Assembly (NCBI GenBank): GCA_038496445.1
Contig: JALMLS010000556.1
Span: 62,001-126,000 of the forward strand
Origin: Trichosphaerium sp. ATCC 40318
Taxonomy: Eukaryota > Discosea > Flabellinia > Trichosidae
DNA length: 64,000 nt
Reading direction: 5' to 3'
In this document: piece after piece, positions 11,431-23,030 of the stretch
Layout: every line of letters begins with the position of its first letter
How positions within the stretch are numbered: the stretch's first letter is position 1
The notes under the pieces: generated by a model
Told to the model about the DNA's origin: nothing
Seen by the model: the letters and a program-made list of their open reading frames with translations, nothing else
The model's database searches: none
Made by a program: the position numbers and the translations under genes

Positions 11431-13191
11431 CTATTTGTCTCTGTAACTTTTTTGGACCTCACCGGAAGCCTACAATACAAAGTAAGTCAAACAGAACTAT
11501 TGCAAAAAAAAAAGCAAACGCGAAAATGAGATTGAAAGAAAAAGAGTCGTACAAGGTATTTTCCAGAATCTTGAGTTGCGTTGTATTCAGTATGAGATGA
11601 CTGTGGTCCTGCGTGAGAGCTAGCACCACGGTAACCGCCACCTACTACTTTACCGGCAGGCTAATTCAAAAAGTAAGCTTGAGATACGGTTTTAACATCA
11701 TTTATACTTACAGCGTATTTGCCTGAATCTTGGGTAGGGTTGACTTCTGTGTGGGAAGATTGAGGTCCTGAGTGGCTGCTCGCTTGACGGTAACCATCTC
11801 CAGCACTTCCAGCAGCCTACGCACTGAGTTAAAAAAAAAGCGCTTGAAAAGTTTACGTACAGCATATTTACCAATATCCTTGGTTGAGTTGTACTCAGTA
11901 TGAGATGAGGTAGGTCCAGAGTGTGCGCTAGCCTGACGATAACCACCTCCAGTATTTCCAGCAGCCTTAAAAATTACTCAGAGTGATGAAAAGCGGATGT
12001 CGACATACAGCGTATTTACCAATATCCTTGGTTGCGTTGTAGTCAGTGTGAGACGAAGTAGGTCCAGAGTGTGCGCTTGCTTGACGGTAACCACCTCCAG
12101 TGTTTCCAGCAGCCTTAAAAATGATTAACGAGGAAGTTCGTAATACCTTAATTTGAAGAAAGAGAAAGCTACACTTTCGAGTTCAAAAACCCTGTTTAGG
12201 AGTTAACACTTACAGCATATTTACCGATATCCTTGGTTGCGTTGTAGTCGGTATGAGATGAGGTAGGCCCAGAGTGAGCGCTTGCTTGACGGTATCCACC
12301 TCCAGTATTTCCAGCAGCCTTAAAAAAAAGTTAGCAAACAATAGGCTAAAAATGAACTTACGGCGTATTTACCAATATCCTTGGTTGCGTTGTAGTCGGT
12401 ATGAGACGAAGTAGGTCCAGAGTGAGCGCTTGCTTGACGGTAACCACCTCCAGTGTTTCCAGCGGCCTTAAAAGTGGTGAGTTACACTTGTTTCACCAAA
12501 CTTTACTTACAGCGTATTTACCAATATCCTTGGTTGCGTTGTAGTCAGTGTGAGACGAAGTAGGTCCAGAGTGTGCGCTGGCTTGACGGTAACCGCCTCC
12601 ACTGTTTCCAGCGGCCTACATAGTAAGTAAATAATAACACTCGAAAGAAAGCTTTATTACGACAAAAATAACGCTTACGAAATGTTAAAAATACCTTATC
12701 ACGTGATGACGAATAGAAAAAAAATTTTCTTTCACGTGATAGCGAGAAAAGGAACAAACAAAAAAAAACTGCAATGTTGTTTTTGAAAATACTGCGAGAA
12801 TGAAGAAGGCTCGTTTACGTACAGCGAATTTACCAATATCCTTGGTAGCACTGTAGTTAGTGTGGGAAGATTGAGGTCCAGCAGACACGTTAGTACCGCG
12901 GTAGCCACCAGTGTTTTTACTGGCACCTTGGAATAGCGTCAGTTTACATGATTGTACCAAACAGAAAAATTATCACAGAGTTTTGAAGTTACAACGGTTT
13001 TTTTGGTATTCAAAAACAAAACAGCGCTACTGTGTTTACAGTACTAGCATGTAAACTATCATAAAGAGGCAACCACACAAAGAAAAAAAAACACCAAAAA
13101 AAAAAAGAAACGAACCTGCCATTTTCCCTGGGTCTTGGGTAGGATTGTACTTGGATTTGGAAGAGTTTGGTCCAGCGAATACAGGTCTCAT
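11431..13191 (-). CDS. Hypothetical protein of eight 35-36-residue single-exon repeats
   Basis: I do not recognise this protein. Ten minus-strand exons: 13191-13116, 12926-12823, 12615-12511, 12466-12362, 12318-12214, 12113-12009, 11965-11861, 11816-11712, 11660-11553, 11469-11431 (TAG), total 957 nt, 318 residues. Exons 3-8 are each exactly 105 nt and phase 0, so each is one 35-residue repeat (typical unit: GGGYRQASAHSGPTSSHT then ATKDIGKYA). Exon 2 makes a more diverged unit; exon 9 is 36 residues; exon 1 carries a half unit (FAGPNSSKSKYNPTQDPGK). There are no cysteines, signal peptide or membrane helix in the seen sequence. The repeats are rich in G, S, H and Y, suggesting a low-complexity or beta-rich structural protein. 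Exons 3-7 are nearly identical, so the array probably grew by exon duplication. Function unknown. Confidence 0.8.
11712..12615 (-). repeat. Tandem exon array, six 105-nt exons with short introns
   Basis: Six 105-nt exons recur at about 148-149 bp spacing (one step is 205 bp). Exons are highly similar, the introns are short and less alike. Each unit ends GGTAAATACGC(T/C) then GTAAGT or GTACGT or similar, and the next begins after an AAG or TAG acceptor. The phase-0, length-105 design lets any unit be skipped or duplicated without frame loss. Confidence 0.85.
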
Positions 13192-13523
13192 TGTTGTGTT
13201 TGTATTAGGTGTTAACGGTTTGAGTGCTTACCAACTATGTGATAAAGCAATCACATTTACAAAAAAAAACGTCACATCTAACGCAATGCTGGACAATACA
13301 CGGCAGAACGCGCGTAATACTTTACAAACACTTTACAGCGCGCTTCTCTAGCGAGCTATTATTACGAGAGAGTGAGTGTAGTAGTTTTAAAGTAGTTTAA
13401 CGGAAAAAACGACAAAGACGTTCTACAAATCCGACTTTACTGAATAAACAAACCCTCAAGGGCGAAATAAGCTAATTAATCAAAAAAGAGAGAACTTGAG
13501 AAAGAAACTCAGAGAATTGCAAG

Positions 13524-15761
13524 TCATCCAGAGTCAGTGTCGCTTAGTTCCGATGAGCTAGAAGCAGAAGACGATGAGGATGACGTAGAACCTTTTGTTG
13601 TAGTCTCCTCAATCTCTTGCATCTGTTTGAATAAATCAGGTCGCACTTTCGTTATCTTCCTACGGAATTGCTTATAAAAACTGTCTCCATCGCGTACGAG
13701 ATCAGCAGCAACCCTTTTAAAATTTGCAGTGGATGCATAATTCTGAGTCATGGCGATATTCATCTCTCCCAAGTTATAAACTTGATGCCACCAACCTACA
13801 CAGAGCGTAAGAACGCACTCAGAGGTAAAAAAAGAAAGCAAAATAATTTAAAGGCGCCGAAAACTCAAAACTACAAGAGCGCTCATAAGCGGTACGCTGT
13901 TGTCTCGTGGAAGTTCACGTAACAAGTTATAACGCTAAATGACGCGACATTCTTACCACTTGGAATAAATAACATCTCCCCTTCTTTATGCAAGCACTCC
14001 AAAGGCATTTGGTCTGGCTTTAGAGTAGGATATGTCTCTGTGTACCACTTTATTGGACAAGGTGCATTGTAGTACTCAGAATCATCAGGTCCTACGCCTG
14101 GAGGATGTATATGAGGCGGATACAAAGCCCATCGCTTAGTACCTGCAACACAAGGATTAAGACAAGCTGCAAACAATTGTTTAAACACTTACCGCGTACA
14201 ACGCCATTCCAAGCTGATGTTCCTCTAGGATCAGTGTGAAACGGTGCACCACTGCGTGCTGGGCCAAGTAGAATCCATCTAGAATACGAATGTGATGAGA
14301 AAAAAAACTCGAGTAGCGTTTATTTTTAGACTAGCAAACAGGCCTGTTGTCGCCCAAAAAAGCCCACGAAAAAGCGAAAAAAGTATTTGGAAGGCAAAGA
14401 AAAAGAATTGTTCAACTGTTTTTTTTGGTTACCTGTAAGGAGGACGATCTCTTTCTCCAACATGTTTAAATAGATCCTCTCTGAAATACTTAGGTACTTC
14501 ATAATCTTTAAGCATATCAGATGCACGCTTTACATAGTTCTGATCAAACAAGTACAAAGGTACTGTTTCTTGTTGAATATCAAAGTATGAGATATATCTA
14601 TCAAGACGCATACGGAATCCACCTCCCGTACGAAACTACGGTAATAATATCAACATGTGTACAATAAAAAGGATCAATTGTTGAGCAAAGTGTAAGTACA
14701 GATCAATTTGTTGAAAAATAAAAAATTTCGCAAATTATACCTTTACTTTGCCGTATTTCTTCAGCATGTACGCCTTGTTCCATTTTTTCATTGCCTTCCA
14801 ATTATTCATAACATCAGTAATGATTACTGGCTTACCAGGGTTCTCATATTTTTCGATAAATTCCTCAACAGAGATATCTACAAGCCCAAGTTAGCTTTGA
14901 GGATAAAAAATTAAAAAAAAAGATCTTTTGCACGTGCTTGATACACGAGGTATATGCTCTGGGCATGTACGCTCCCAGTATGCAGGATCAGCTGTAGTTC
15001 TATACCATAGTTTATAAGCCTAAAGAAACGTAAGAAAATGAGCTAACCGCTACTAACTGAGTTCTCTTCGCCGTCAGTGAGCAAGAAAAAGCCATGTTGC
15101 GTACTTTGAGCAGCTCTGCTTCCATTCCTCTGAAATTAGGTGCCAGCGACAGATCGAGCGGTTTCGCTTCGACGTCTTTGTAAGGCAGCTTGTGGCGGCT
15201 GTAATGATAATTAGTAAAAAAGGCCAAAAGCGGTTTAAACTTTTTTGCAAACTTTTTTTGGCATTTTCTCTCATTACAATATAGTTTGTGTAGTTGCTAT
15301 CGTAGATTATGAATCTTACCGGCTATAATTTCTGTTGTGCCAATTAACGACAGAACGCTTCCAAGTGCCTTTAAATACTATGTTACCTTTGTATCGCCTT
15401 CTGGTAAAGCGTTTCCACAACCTATAGCGTTTGTCAGTGAGAAAACAAGTTTTATGCTGTTTTCGCGCCTCTCGTCGTCGCAACAGTATTTCCAAGCGCG
15501 GGAGCAACATCCTATACTAAGAATATCCGATGTACTAAGGAAGTCGTCTAGAAATTCGCGAATGAACTTGTAATCAAACACGAAGAAATGACCTAGCCCT
15601 CCCTGCCTGCTGTATTTCACTGGCGTAGCGGCCACTCTTATTGGGTAATGCTGAATTTGGGCTAAACCGGTTTTCTTGTCTAATATATCTTTTGGCAGTT
15701 TCTGTCGCTTGGACTGCAAGAATGCATCGTCCGCGAGCTTACTAGCAACTTGCTTGCTCAT
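13524..15761 (-). CDS. F-box/JmjC-domain protein, JMJD6-like Fe(II)/2-oxoglutarate oxygenase
   Basis: Nine minus-strand exons: 15761-15469, 15421-15320, 15198-15105, 15019-14947, 14877-14741, 14635-14433, 14278-14193, 14142-13957, 13795-13524 (TGA), 1446 nt, 481 residues. Residues about 70-105 look F-box-like ([18 protein letters not shown]), followed by LWKRF and FKGTWK. The JmjC core follows: [37 protein letters not shown], then the iron ligands H and D in [14 protein letters not shown], and the third ligand H in [11 protein letters not shown] Ser-rich acidic tail ([19 protein letters not shown]) ends the protein. JMJD6-type enzymes hydroxylate lysines or act on arginines in nuclear and RNA-binding proteins; which substrate applies here is not visible. 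Intron 1 has a GC donor (15468) and is only 47 nt. The start lies 63 bp from a divergent plus-strand gene. Confidence 0.85.
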
Positions 15762-15824
15762 TCTTCCGCCTGACGCTATCTGATGTGCTCAATTTATCAA
15801 CCGCCTATAATTGTATGGTGTATT

Positions 15825-16007
15825 ATGGCTATTAGAGGTGCTTTTGACACTGTCGGCAAGAATTTAGTTCGGAGTTTGACCGCAAGATTTTGGTTGTCAA
15901 TTACCTTTGTACTAGCACTTTTACAAATGACACCTGGCAGCGTAAATGATGGCGTAAAGCAAGTAGACTACGTTTGGTATAATGCTGTACGTCCCTATGT
16001 AGATTAA
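15825..16007 (+). CDS. Small single-pass membrane protein, 60 aa
   Basis: An intact 61-codon frame begins at an ATG 63 bp from the divergent JMJD6-like gene and ends in TAA. The N-terminus is basic and amphipathic (MAIRGAFDTVGKNLVRSLTA); a hydrophobic stretch (FWLSITFVLALLQM) follows at residues about 22-35, then a polar C-terminus with several aromatics (VDYVWYNAVRPYVD). The form resembles small accessory subunits of mitochondrial respiratory complexes, but I cannot name one. An upstream ATG at 15783 would add 14 residues; the inner ATG gives the better presequence-like start. No introns. Confidence 0.5.
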   Translation: MAIRGAFDTVGKNLVRSLTARFWLSITFVLALLQMTPGSVNDGVKQVDYVWYNAVRPYVD

Positions 16008-16258
16008 ACAATGTTATTTTTAATTTGAAGCGTTTTTAAATTTCAACTCAAATGTCGTAATACAAATAAAACCAATGATCAAAGCTTCGACGTAACACTA
16101 AGTTTAAACGAGGCGTCAATCTTAATTTTTGTATTTTTTTTTTTTTTTTCGAATTTCTTGAACATACGACTTATTAACGCCTTTCGAAAGGACGGGCAGA
16201 AGATGAACACCCCTGGGGTATAGTGCATCGTATGGTATGTTCTAAATGATAATAGGTG

Positions 16259-17413
16259 ATGCGTGGTGGTAATAATTCCTCAATACAAACTACAGCGCCT
16301 GTTGCTGGTCAGGGTGAGGCTATAGCTGCTACACCAGTAGTGCCGGTTAATAATGGTCAAAATGGCAACGCGCCGCGTCATTTTGGTGTAATAAAGGGCA
16401 ACGTATTCAGAAAGGCAGCGGCTGCGCACAGAGACTTCGCGTTCACAAAATGGTAAGTGTATTTCTTTCTAAAGTCATCAAACACCTTTCCGGTGCATCA
16501 AAACTCATAAAAACGCATTACCAACAGCTTTCACGCCGTTTTTAAACAAAAGAAAAGGTCAATAACAAAAAAAAAACCAAACCTTTAAACACGCAAAACC
16601 GCCGTCATGTCACTCCCAAGAACCTTTTCACATTTTTATTTTTTCAATCAACGGGGTTTTTTTTCGTCGTTTTATTTTGGCCTTCGCTTATCCTCTTGAC
16701 GCTTTTTTATTGCTCTAATGATTGGATGACATGTTATTTATACTATTCATAGGAAGTTTAGACACAATCAAAGGCTTGGTGCACTAGAAGAGAAGCATCA
16801 AAAGAAAATGGAAAGTAATGCTATAAAAAAAGTTAAAGAGCGTGAAAGACGTAGCCAAATGTCTGATGCTGTAGCACAACTACGTAGATTAGTACCTGAC
16901 TGTCAAAGGCAGACAAAGAAAGTGAATCAAGCTATTGTTATGACGATGACTGTTAACTACATACGATTCTTACAAGATAAAGTAAACAGACTTGAAGAGG
17001 CATTACAAAAAAGTAACGAACTAGTACATAAACAACAAGCTATCATCTCTTCTCAACAACAACAGCAATATCATCAATCTAATAATCGCACACGTGATGG
17101 AGATGTTATAATGCAATCAACAGAGTTTACAGACTTAAGCAATGATAAAGGTTCGTCTAATATGCAAGGTGGTAGTACTGGTGGAGGAGGAGGTGTTGGT
17201 GAGGGTATGTTTGATATAGAAGATTTTGATACTCAAGCATTTCCAATGCTTTACGATCACAGAAAAGATAAACGTGGGTTTACAAATCAACAACAAGGTC
17301 AAAATAGTACTGGTATTAGAGGTGATGACGATGATAATGATCCTTTTGCTCATGAAGGAGCTCTGCAGGTTGAAGACTCTCAGTTTTTATCACTTGATAA
17401 TTGGCATACTTGA
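16259..17413 (+). CDS. bHLH (leucine-zipper-like) transcription factor
   Basis: Two exons, 16259-16452 and 16753-17413 (TGA), encode 284 residues; the junction completes a Trp codon (TG|G). Residues about 79-98 form a basic region ending KVKERERRSQM. This keeps Glu and Arg at the positions that read CANNTG and prefer CACGTG (E9 and R13 of the usual numbering), with Lys where many family members have His. Helix-loop-helix follows (MSDAVAQLRRLV, then TMTVNYIRFLQDKV), running into heptad Leu/Val (VNRLEEALQKSNELV) that could be a short zipper. The C-terminal half is low-complexity: Q-rich, Gly-rich and acidic, typical of activation regions. The intron is 300 nt, long for this locus. The window is exceptionally rich in CACGTG, the site this class binds, so this protein is a natural but unproven candidate reader. 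A GTG three bases before the chosen ATG is ignored. Confidence 0.85.
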
Positions 17414-17772
17414 AAAGAAAAAAAAACCTCCACCTAACGTTTTACGCACGTGATTTTTTTTCCCTTCTTCTTTCATCCCTTTGTTTTGCACTTCTTTAAG
17501 TTGTACCACTACAAAAGAGGAAATATGGTTTGTCGCGTGGATAAAAGATTTTTCCTTTTTTGTGCGCACAGACTAGACCTTTTTTTTTTCTAAAAGTACT
17601 ACACGCTTTTGTAAACGATAAGCGCTACACACTCACTTGTAAATATGTAAAAAAATAAATGAGAAATTTTGGTTGTTAACCAAAATCATTATAACAGTAC
17701 TCAATTTGAGTTTTGTGTCATAGTTGTGACGATCTGACTGTTTATTAGTTAGGTACTGCCGGGTTTTGTTCA

Positions 17773-18041
17773 ATGCAACCTGCTTTTATCATGTAGAGCG
17801 GTCAAACCATCTGTACGAGAGTGAGAAACTAGAAACTATTTAGGTGAATCCAAGCAACAGAGCAAAGAGATTTAATGACTTAGTGCCACATGAACGACTA
17901 CGTGTAGTACAACAGTTGCGTGCTTTCTCTGGTCCTCAGCTTCTTCATGTTAATGAAAGAGTACTCCGAACTGAAACTGCGAGGTGTTTATTTGGTGTAT
18001 ACACAATTGTTTTTACGTTTCATTTTTGTAGTGGAAGTTAA
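17773..18041 (+). CDS. Possible small three-exon protein, about 50 aa
   Basis: Proposed exons start at the ATG at 17773 (MQPAFI), splice across a 62-nt intron to CAACAGAGCAAAG near 17855, continue as FNDLVPHERLRVVQQLRAF and HVNERVLRTET, then cross a short GT-AG intron to TGGAAGTTAA. The middle exon has a coding look (charged, amphipathic, no homopolymer). The first exon and its splice sites are guesses. The proposed stop (18039-18041) overlaps the stop of the convergent adhesin copy 3 in a shared TTAA. I do not recognise the protein. Confidence 0.35.
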
Positions 18042-21000
18042 GCGAATATTTCACTACGTCCTTGTACACCGTCACGTTTGTATATTTTAGAGTTTTGTGC
18101 TCCACCACTTGCAAGACCGTCAGCAGTGAGTACTTGGAATGCCTTTGCGGCAGCCAATGAAGCGAGTACAAGAGCAACAATAACAGCGATTACAATAACT
18201 GCAATGATACCAGCTCCAATTGTAATACCAGGGATAATTGCTATTGGAAAACAAACACCGTCAACAGGTTTTTCAGTACATGTATTGACAGCATCCATTG
18301 TATCAGTAGCATTTCTAAACAAGGTAAGAACATGAAGTTAGTTTTAAGAAAGCTCTATTGTAGCTAAAAACTTGAGGAGTATAAAGTGGATGTGTTTTCG
18401 ACGCACACAAATTCACATCCAGCGACTTTACATTCATCTCCTGGTTCACAAACAAATTTAGCTGTTCTACATCCAAGTATTCTAAAGTGTAAAAAGTCAA
18501 ACAAGCGATATTACACAACCACGTGGTTCAAAGATTCTATTACTTACGGATCACACTTGTCTGCTACAAGACACTTGAGTGTTTCATTTACACCAGCACA
18601 CTCAGTGTAGTTGTTGACACAACCGATGGCAGGACTAAAGTAAAAAAGAGTTAGGCAACATTGGCTGAAAGAAAAAGAGATAACTTACTCGCAGAAGTCA
18701 TTGGTACAGACGCTGAAGTCGTTGCACACATCTACATCAATCATTGTGCTGTTACATTTACCTTGAGGATATAGATCTGTATCGAAAAGACATGTATCGA
18801 TTGTACAACTAAGTAGATGCAAAGTTAATAGGAGAATAAAAAAGCAATTGGGAGTTCACTATATTGTAATTAACGTACGCGTTTTTATCATCACATAAGT
18901 TAACTTCAGCACATGTCTTGTTTTCAGGTACACATACAGAGTCAAAACAATTGTTGATTGGTGAACATAAATCTTCTTCAACACATCCACTTGTTACGTT
19001 ACAAGAGTACACCTTACATGGATCACCCTTATCACAGTTTATTTCAGTTTGAATACATCCACGGAATCTATAAATAATTTTTTAGACAATACCTGTAGGT
19101 ACAGTCATGAAAGTATTGTGGAATGACGGAAAAGAGGAACGTTTTTATTTCTCACGTGATATTTCACGTGCGAGTTTGTTCTTGCAGAAAAACAACAATA
19201 AGTTAAACTATATACGTACGGATCACACTTTGCTGTAAAGCAAGCGTTTTGTGGTTCACAAGGTATCTCTTCATCAGCGCAACCACCTAGTAGAAAGGAA
19301 AAATACATCAGTACTTTGCTGGAAACAACACAAAACTATGCTCTAAAAGAGTTATGTACATACTCAATGGATCACAAACGGCTTGGTTACAAGCATCTTT
19401 AGGTTGGCATACAACAGGTTCAGCCACACACATTCCTGTCGTTGTATCACACGAATCCAAAATACACATGCTGTTTCTTTTAGAAATAGTTAACGTATTT
19501 TTTTCATCATGTGTTTGATGTTGCGTACGAGTTACATCTTGGAGAGGTATCTCTTATCTTGCAGTTATCTGGTGGAGTCGCACCAGTACCCATTGTATCA
19601 CAATACGCCTCCAAACACTTGTTGGCCTAAAACAGCAATAGATGATTAATAAACTGTTGAGAAGACAAAATAGTACATCTAGCTCGTCCTTTAACACTGC
19701 ATCACAGTCAACTTCGTTACCTGTCATCTGGTCTTGACATACAGTGCAGTCTCTGTCAGTAAACACACACCTAGAGGCATAGTGTTAATGCGAAAAACAA
19801 AGCAAGAAAATGGGTGAATTAAAAGTAAGATAAGAAGGTTCTTATATTGTTGTTCGTACATTCCATCGGAAGCTCTACAAGAATCACTTGTACAAAATTT
19901 GTCATCATCACAAATCTTATCAACAGCACGACAACCAACATTTGCTAAAAAGTTAAGAAGGTAAGTGTGTAAGAAAGCTCGAGAAACACCGGAAAAAAAA
20001 ACTGGTGAACGAGCAACTATGGTCTTGTCGTTCCCGATACATACGATCACAAGAGTATTCTTTACATTTGTCAGCTTGATTACAGTCCTTGTCTTCCACA
20101 GTACAGCCTGGTTTTATAAAAATTTAGCAAAGAATATCAAAGTTTGAAAAATTGCAATTGAGGATAGATCGTACCTGTTGCAGGATCACAACCATAGTTT
20201 TTACATTTGTTATCACCACTACAATCCTTTCTTTTTCTTAGACAACCTTCATCAGGATCACACCAGTGTTCCCAACATTCGGTCTACAAGACTTTTAAGA
20301 AATTTAAAGATGAAGGAAACAAGAAACTGTTTGAATATGTAAGTCGATTTTGACAAGTACCTGAAATTCCACAAGCGCTTGGCTCTTGCAATCTCCAGCT
20401 GTGATAGGTTTTGTACTACATCCTGTTACAGGATCACAAATTGGTACTTGACATTTATTTGCCACCGGACAGACTACAGGTTTGGTTGTACACTAAAAAC
20501 AATCTTTAGATATTGTTTGCTTTGGCGAGGACTATTCTGAACTTACACCAACATTTGGATTACACTCATCGATTATACACTTTGACTTACTATCACATAT
20601 TATTGGCTCATTTGAGCAACCACCAGGATCTAAAGAACAAACACGTGAGTACAAGGCGTAGCAATCGTAGATTTTGCATTGTTTTGTTTCAACGTACTTG
20701 TAGGATCACAAGTATCTCTTGTACATTGGTTGTTGTCATTACAATCCTTCTCAGTTTCTACACAAGCAAACCCAGCAGCTTCGATACATTTTGATTCATG
20801 ACAGAAGTCCTTTGGTTCACATTCTAAACAAGAACTTAGACTTCAAAACAAGCATTGAACGAAACTAGAGTATCGTACTTGAAGGGCATGTACATTTTTG
20901 TCCACAGAGACAAGCTCCATTACAAGCAACACCACAATCGTTTCCATTGTTTACTAGAAACACAAATTAGCGAACCAAACAGCAAAAGTTAGTTGTTGAT

Positions 21001-23030
21001 GTACCTGGGCAAATAACAGAAAGAATGTTTTGAAGTTTTGCATCAAGAGCAGCGAAGTTATCAACAGCGATATGATCTTCAGGCCATTCACTTGTGATTG
21101 TGCGAAGATCAAGTGGAGAAGTGTTATCACCAACAGCAATAGAAACAAGTTTGTATCCAGCCTAGAACGAACCGGTAAGTGGCACTTAGCCAAAGCAAAA
21201 AACAACATAGCCAGCGTACGTCCTTGGCTCTACCACTCCAGAGCTCAAGTTCATCTCTTCCTCCACAGTTTTGACATGTCTGTCCACCAGGGCCATATAC
21301 TCTAAAATCCGAGTTGACGATGTACAATTAATAAAACCTGTTCCGTACGGAGGAGTTCCTCTACAACAGTCACAATCACCATTACTACGACGTTCAATTA
21401 GTGTGTACGAGCAATAAATCGCCCTTTAGCTATTTTAGTACCTTCTACAATCACCCCCGCATGCATTTCTATCACAAGGTCTGTTGTTTACACCATCAGT
21501 CAATGTCAAGATAAGCTAAAATCACGTGTTAATTATCCACAAAATGAAGAAGAAGTTGGTAATTAAATCACGTACACCTGGAACACCTGGTCTTTTATTG
21601 CTTTGAAGCTCATTGTAAGCCAATTCCATACCACATCCGATACAAGTGAATCCATTTTTTTTGTTGATGTCTGTAAGATAAATGTTAAACAAAGCGTTTC
21701 AAAGGATAATTAGAAGGCTACTTACTGTTGAGTTGATTGATAATTGTGGATTTACTCCCAGAAAGTGGTAAAAGACTTCTTCCAGTCTCGGCATACAGTT
21801 TTAATGCTGAATCAAATAAGGTAAGATGCAAGTAAACAACTATTAGGTTACAGGAACATGCACTCACCAAAGTTTGCATCATTTCTACCAACTTTGAATG
21901 CATTTACAAGTCGCTTAGCGAATTCTAGCAAATCACGCCACTAAGTTTAATGTTATAATAAAATACACAGCGCTAACTTACCTCTACGTCGTTGATACTT
22001 CCAGATTCATCAAGAACCATGACAATATCGAAAACTTGTGCACATTCATCTGTACAACCATCACGTGAAGATCTAAAACAGAAAAATAAGAAATACATAA
22101 ACTTTTTGGGTAAAAACAACATACTGATCTTCCAAGAAAGCATTGTCAGGAAAGTTAGAGCTCAATTGGACTTTGGTATGATCGAAAATCCATTCTTCGC
22201 CACTCTTAAATTTGACACTAAGTGCAAAGTGTTAGCTACAAAAGTACATAATGAGTAGTACGTACAAGCATATTTTATCTTCGTTGAAGCAAAGTTCATC
22301 AACTTGTCCGTTTGCCGCATTAGGGCTCACGTTCCAACAGTCACAACCATCACGGTTCGCTATTTTATTACCAGACGATGTGAGTACTGGTATGTTTCTT
22401 TCTTCTCCAAAAGCTTCACAACTACTCTCGCACTTACGAAGACGAATACTCTAACGTAAAACATGTCAGTAAACACGTGAAAAAACAACATTTTTTAATA
22501 TTTGGTGCCTCTTTGTAAATATAGGCCTCGCTCAACGATCCAGCGTTTAGTCCTTTGTATATCCTAGCAACACAAGTTAGATCGTGGCAGTGTAGGTTCA
22601 ATAAAATAGTTACAGTCAAGCTATTGTTTTTGTGATTTGGCAATAGTTGTATCCAAATGAAATGAAAATGACTCAAAACAATAAAAAATTGTATCGCAAG
22701 TAAAACACAAGTCTTGAAGAACCCACGGTTTCGAAGATTTCTTATACAAGAGGTGGTTTGGGCATGTCCCTTAAGTAATTGGATTGAAAAGAATACGTAC
22801 CATCCGATTGTTTCAGCGTCTTGGTCATAGAAGAAGTCTGAAGCTGAGATTGTACCCTGTTGTAAAGGAACGTGTTACTTTCTTATTTGGTGATGACATT
22901 GGTGATGACGTTAGAGCCGTACCTGAACGAAAGGACGGTTGCGTATATCAACATCTTTTGCTATGTAATGTCTTGCACCTGCTGCGAATACACACAGGCA
23001 AATTGAAAGAAGAAGGAAGAGTTGTCGCAT
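18038..23030 (-). CDS. Sib-like vWA/CTDC-repeat type I membrane protein, copy 3
   Basis: Start codon at 23030-23028 (signal peptide exon), stop TAA at 18040-18038. The exon plan is the same as copy 2: vWA exons with DESGS near 22010, the Cys-rich insert (PGGQTCQNCGG near 21280), CTDC-like modules between about 20950 and 18400, and a last exon with GITIGAGIIAVIVIAVIVA. The tail differs from the others: it ends KIYKRDGVQGRSEIFA, so the usual SQIF motifs read SKIY and SEIF. Exon 3 is followed by a GC donor (22508). One codon is missing in the module near 18730 (IDVDVCNDF), in frame. I found no frame break in the exons checked. It is the head of the five-copy minus-strand array and converges with the small gene to its left. 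Confidence 0.75.

Noticed and set aside
13081-13110. Poly-A tracts as possible retrogene tails
   Set aside because: Homopolymer runs are common in introns and spacers throughout this AT-rich window and no target-site duplication flanks them.
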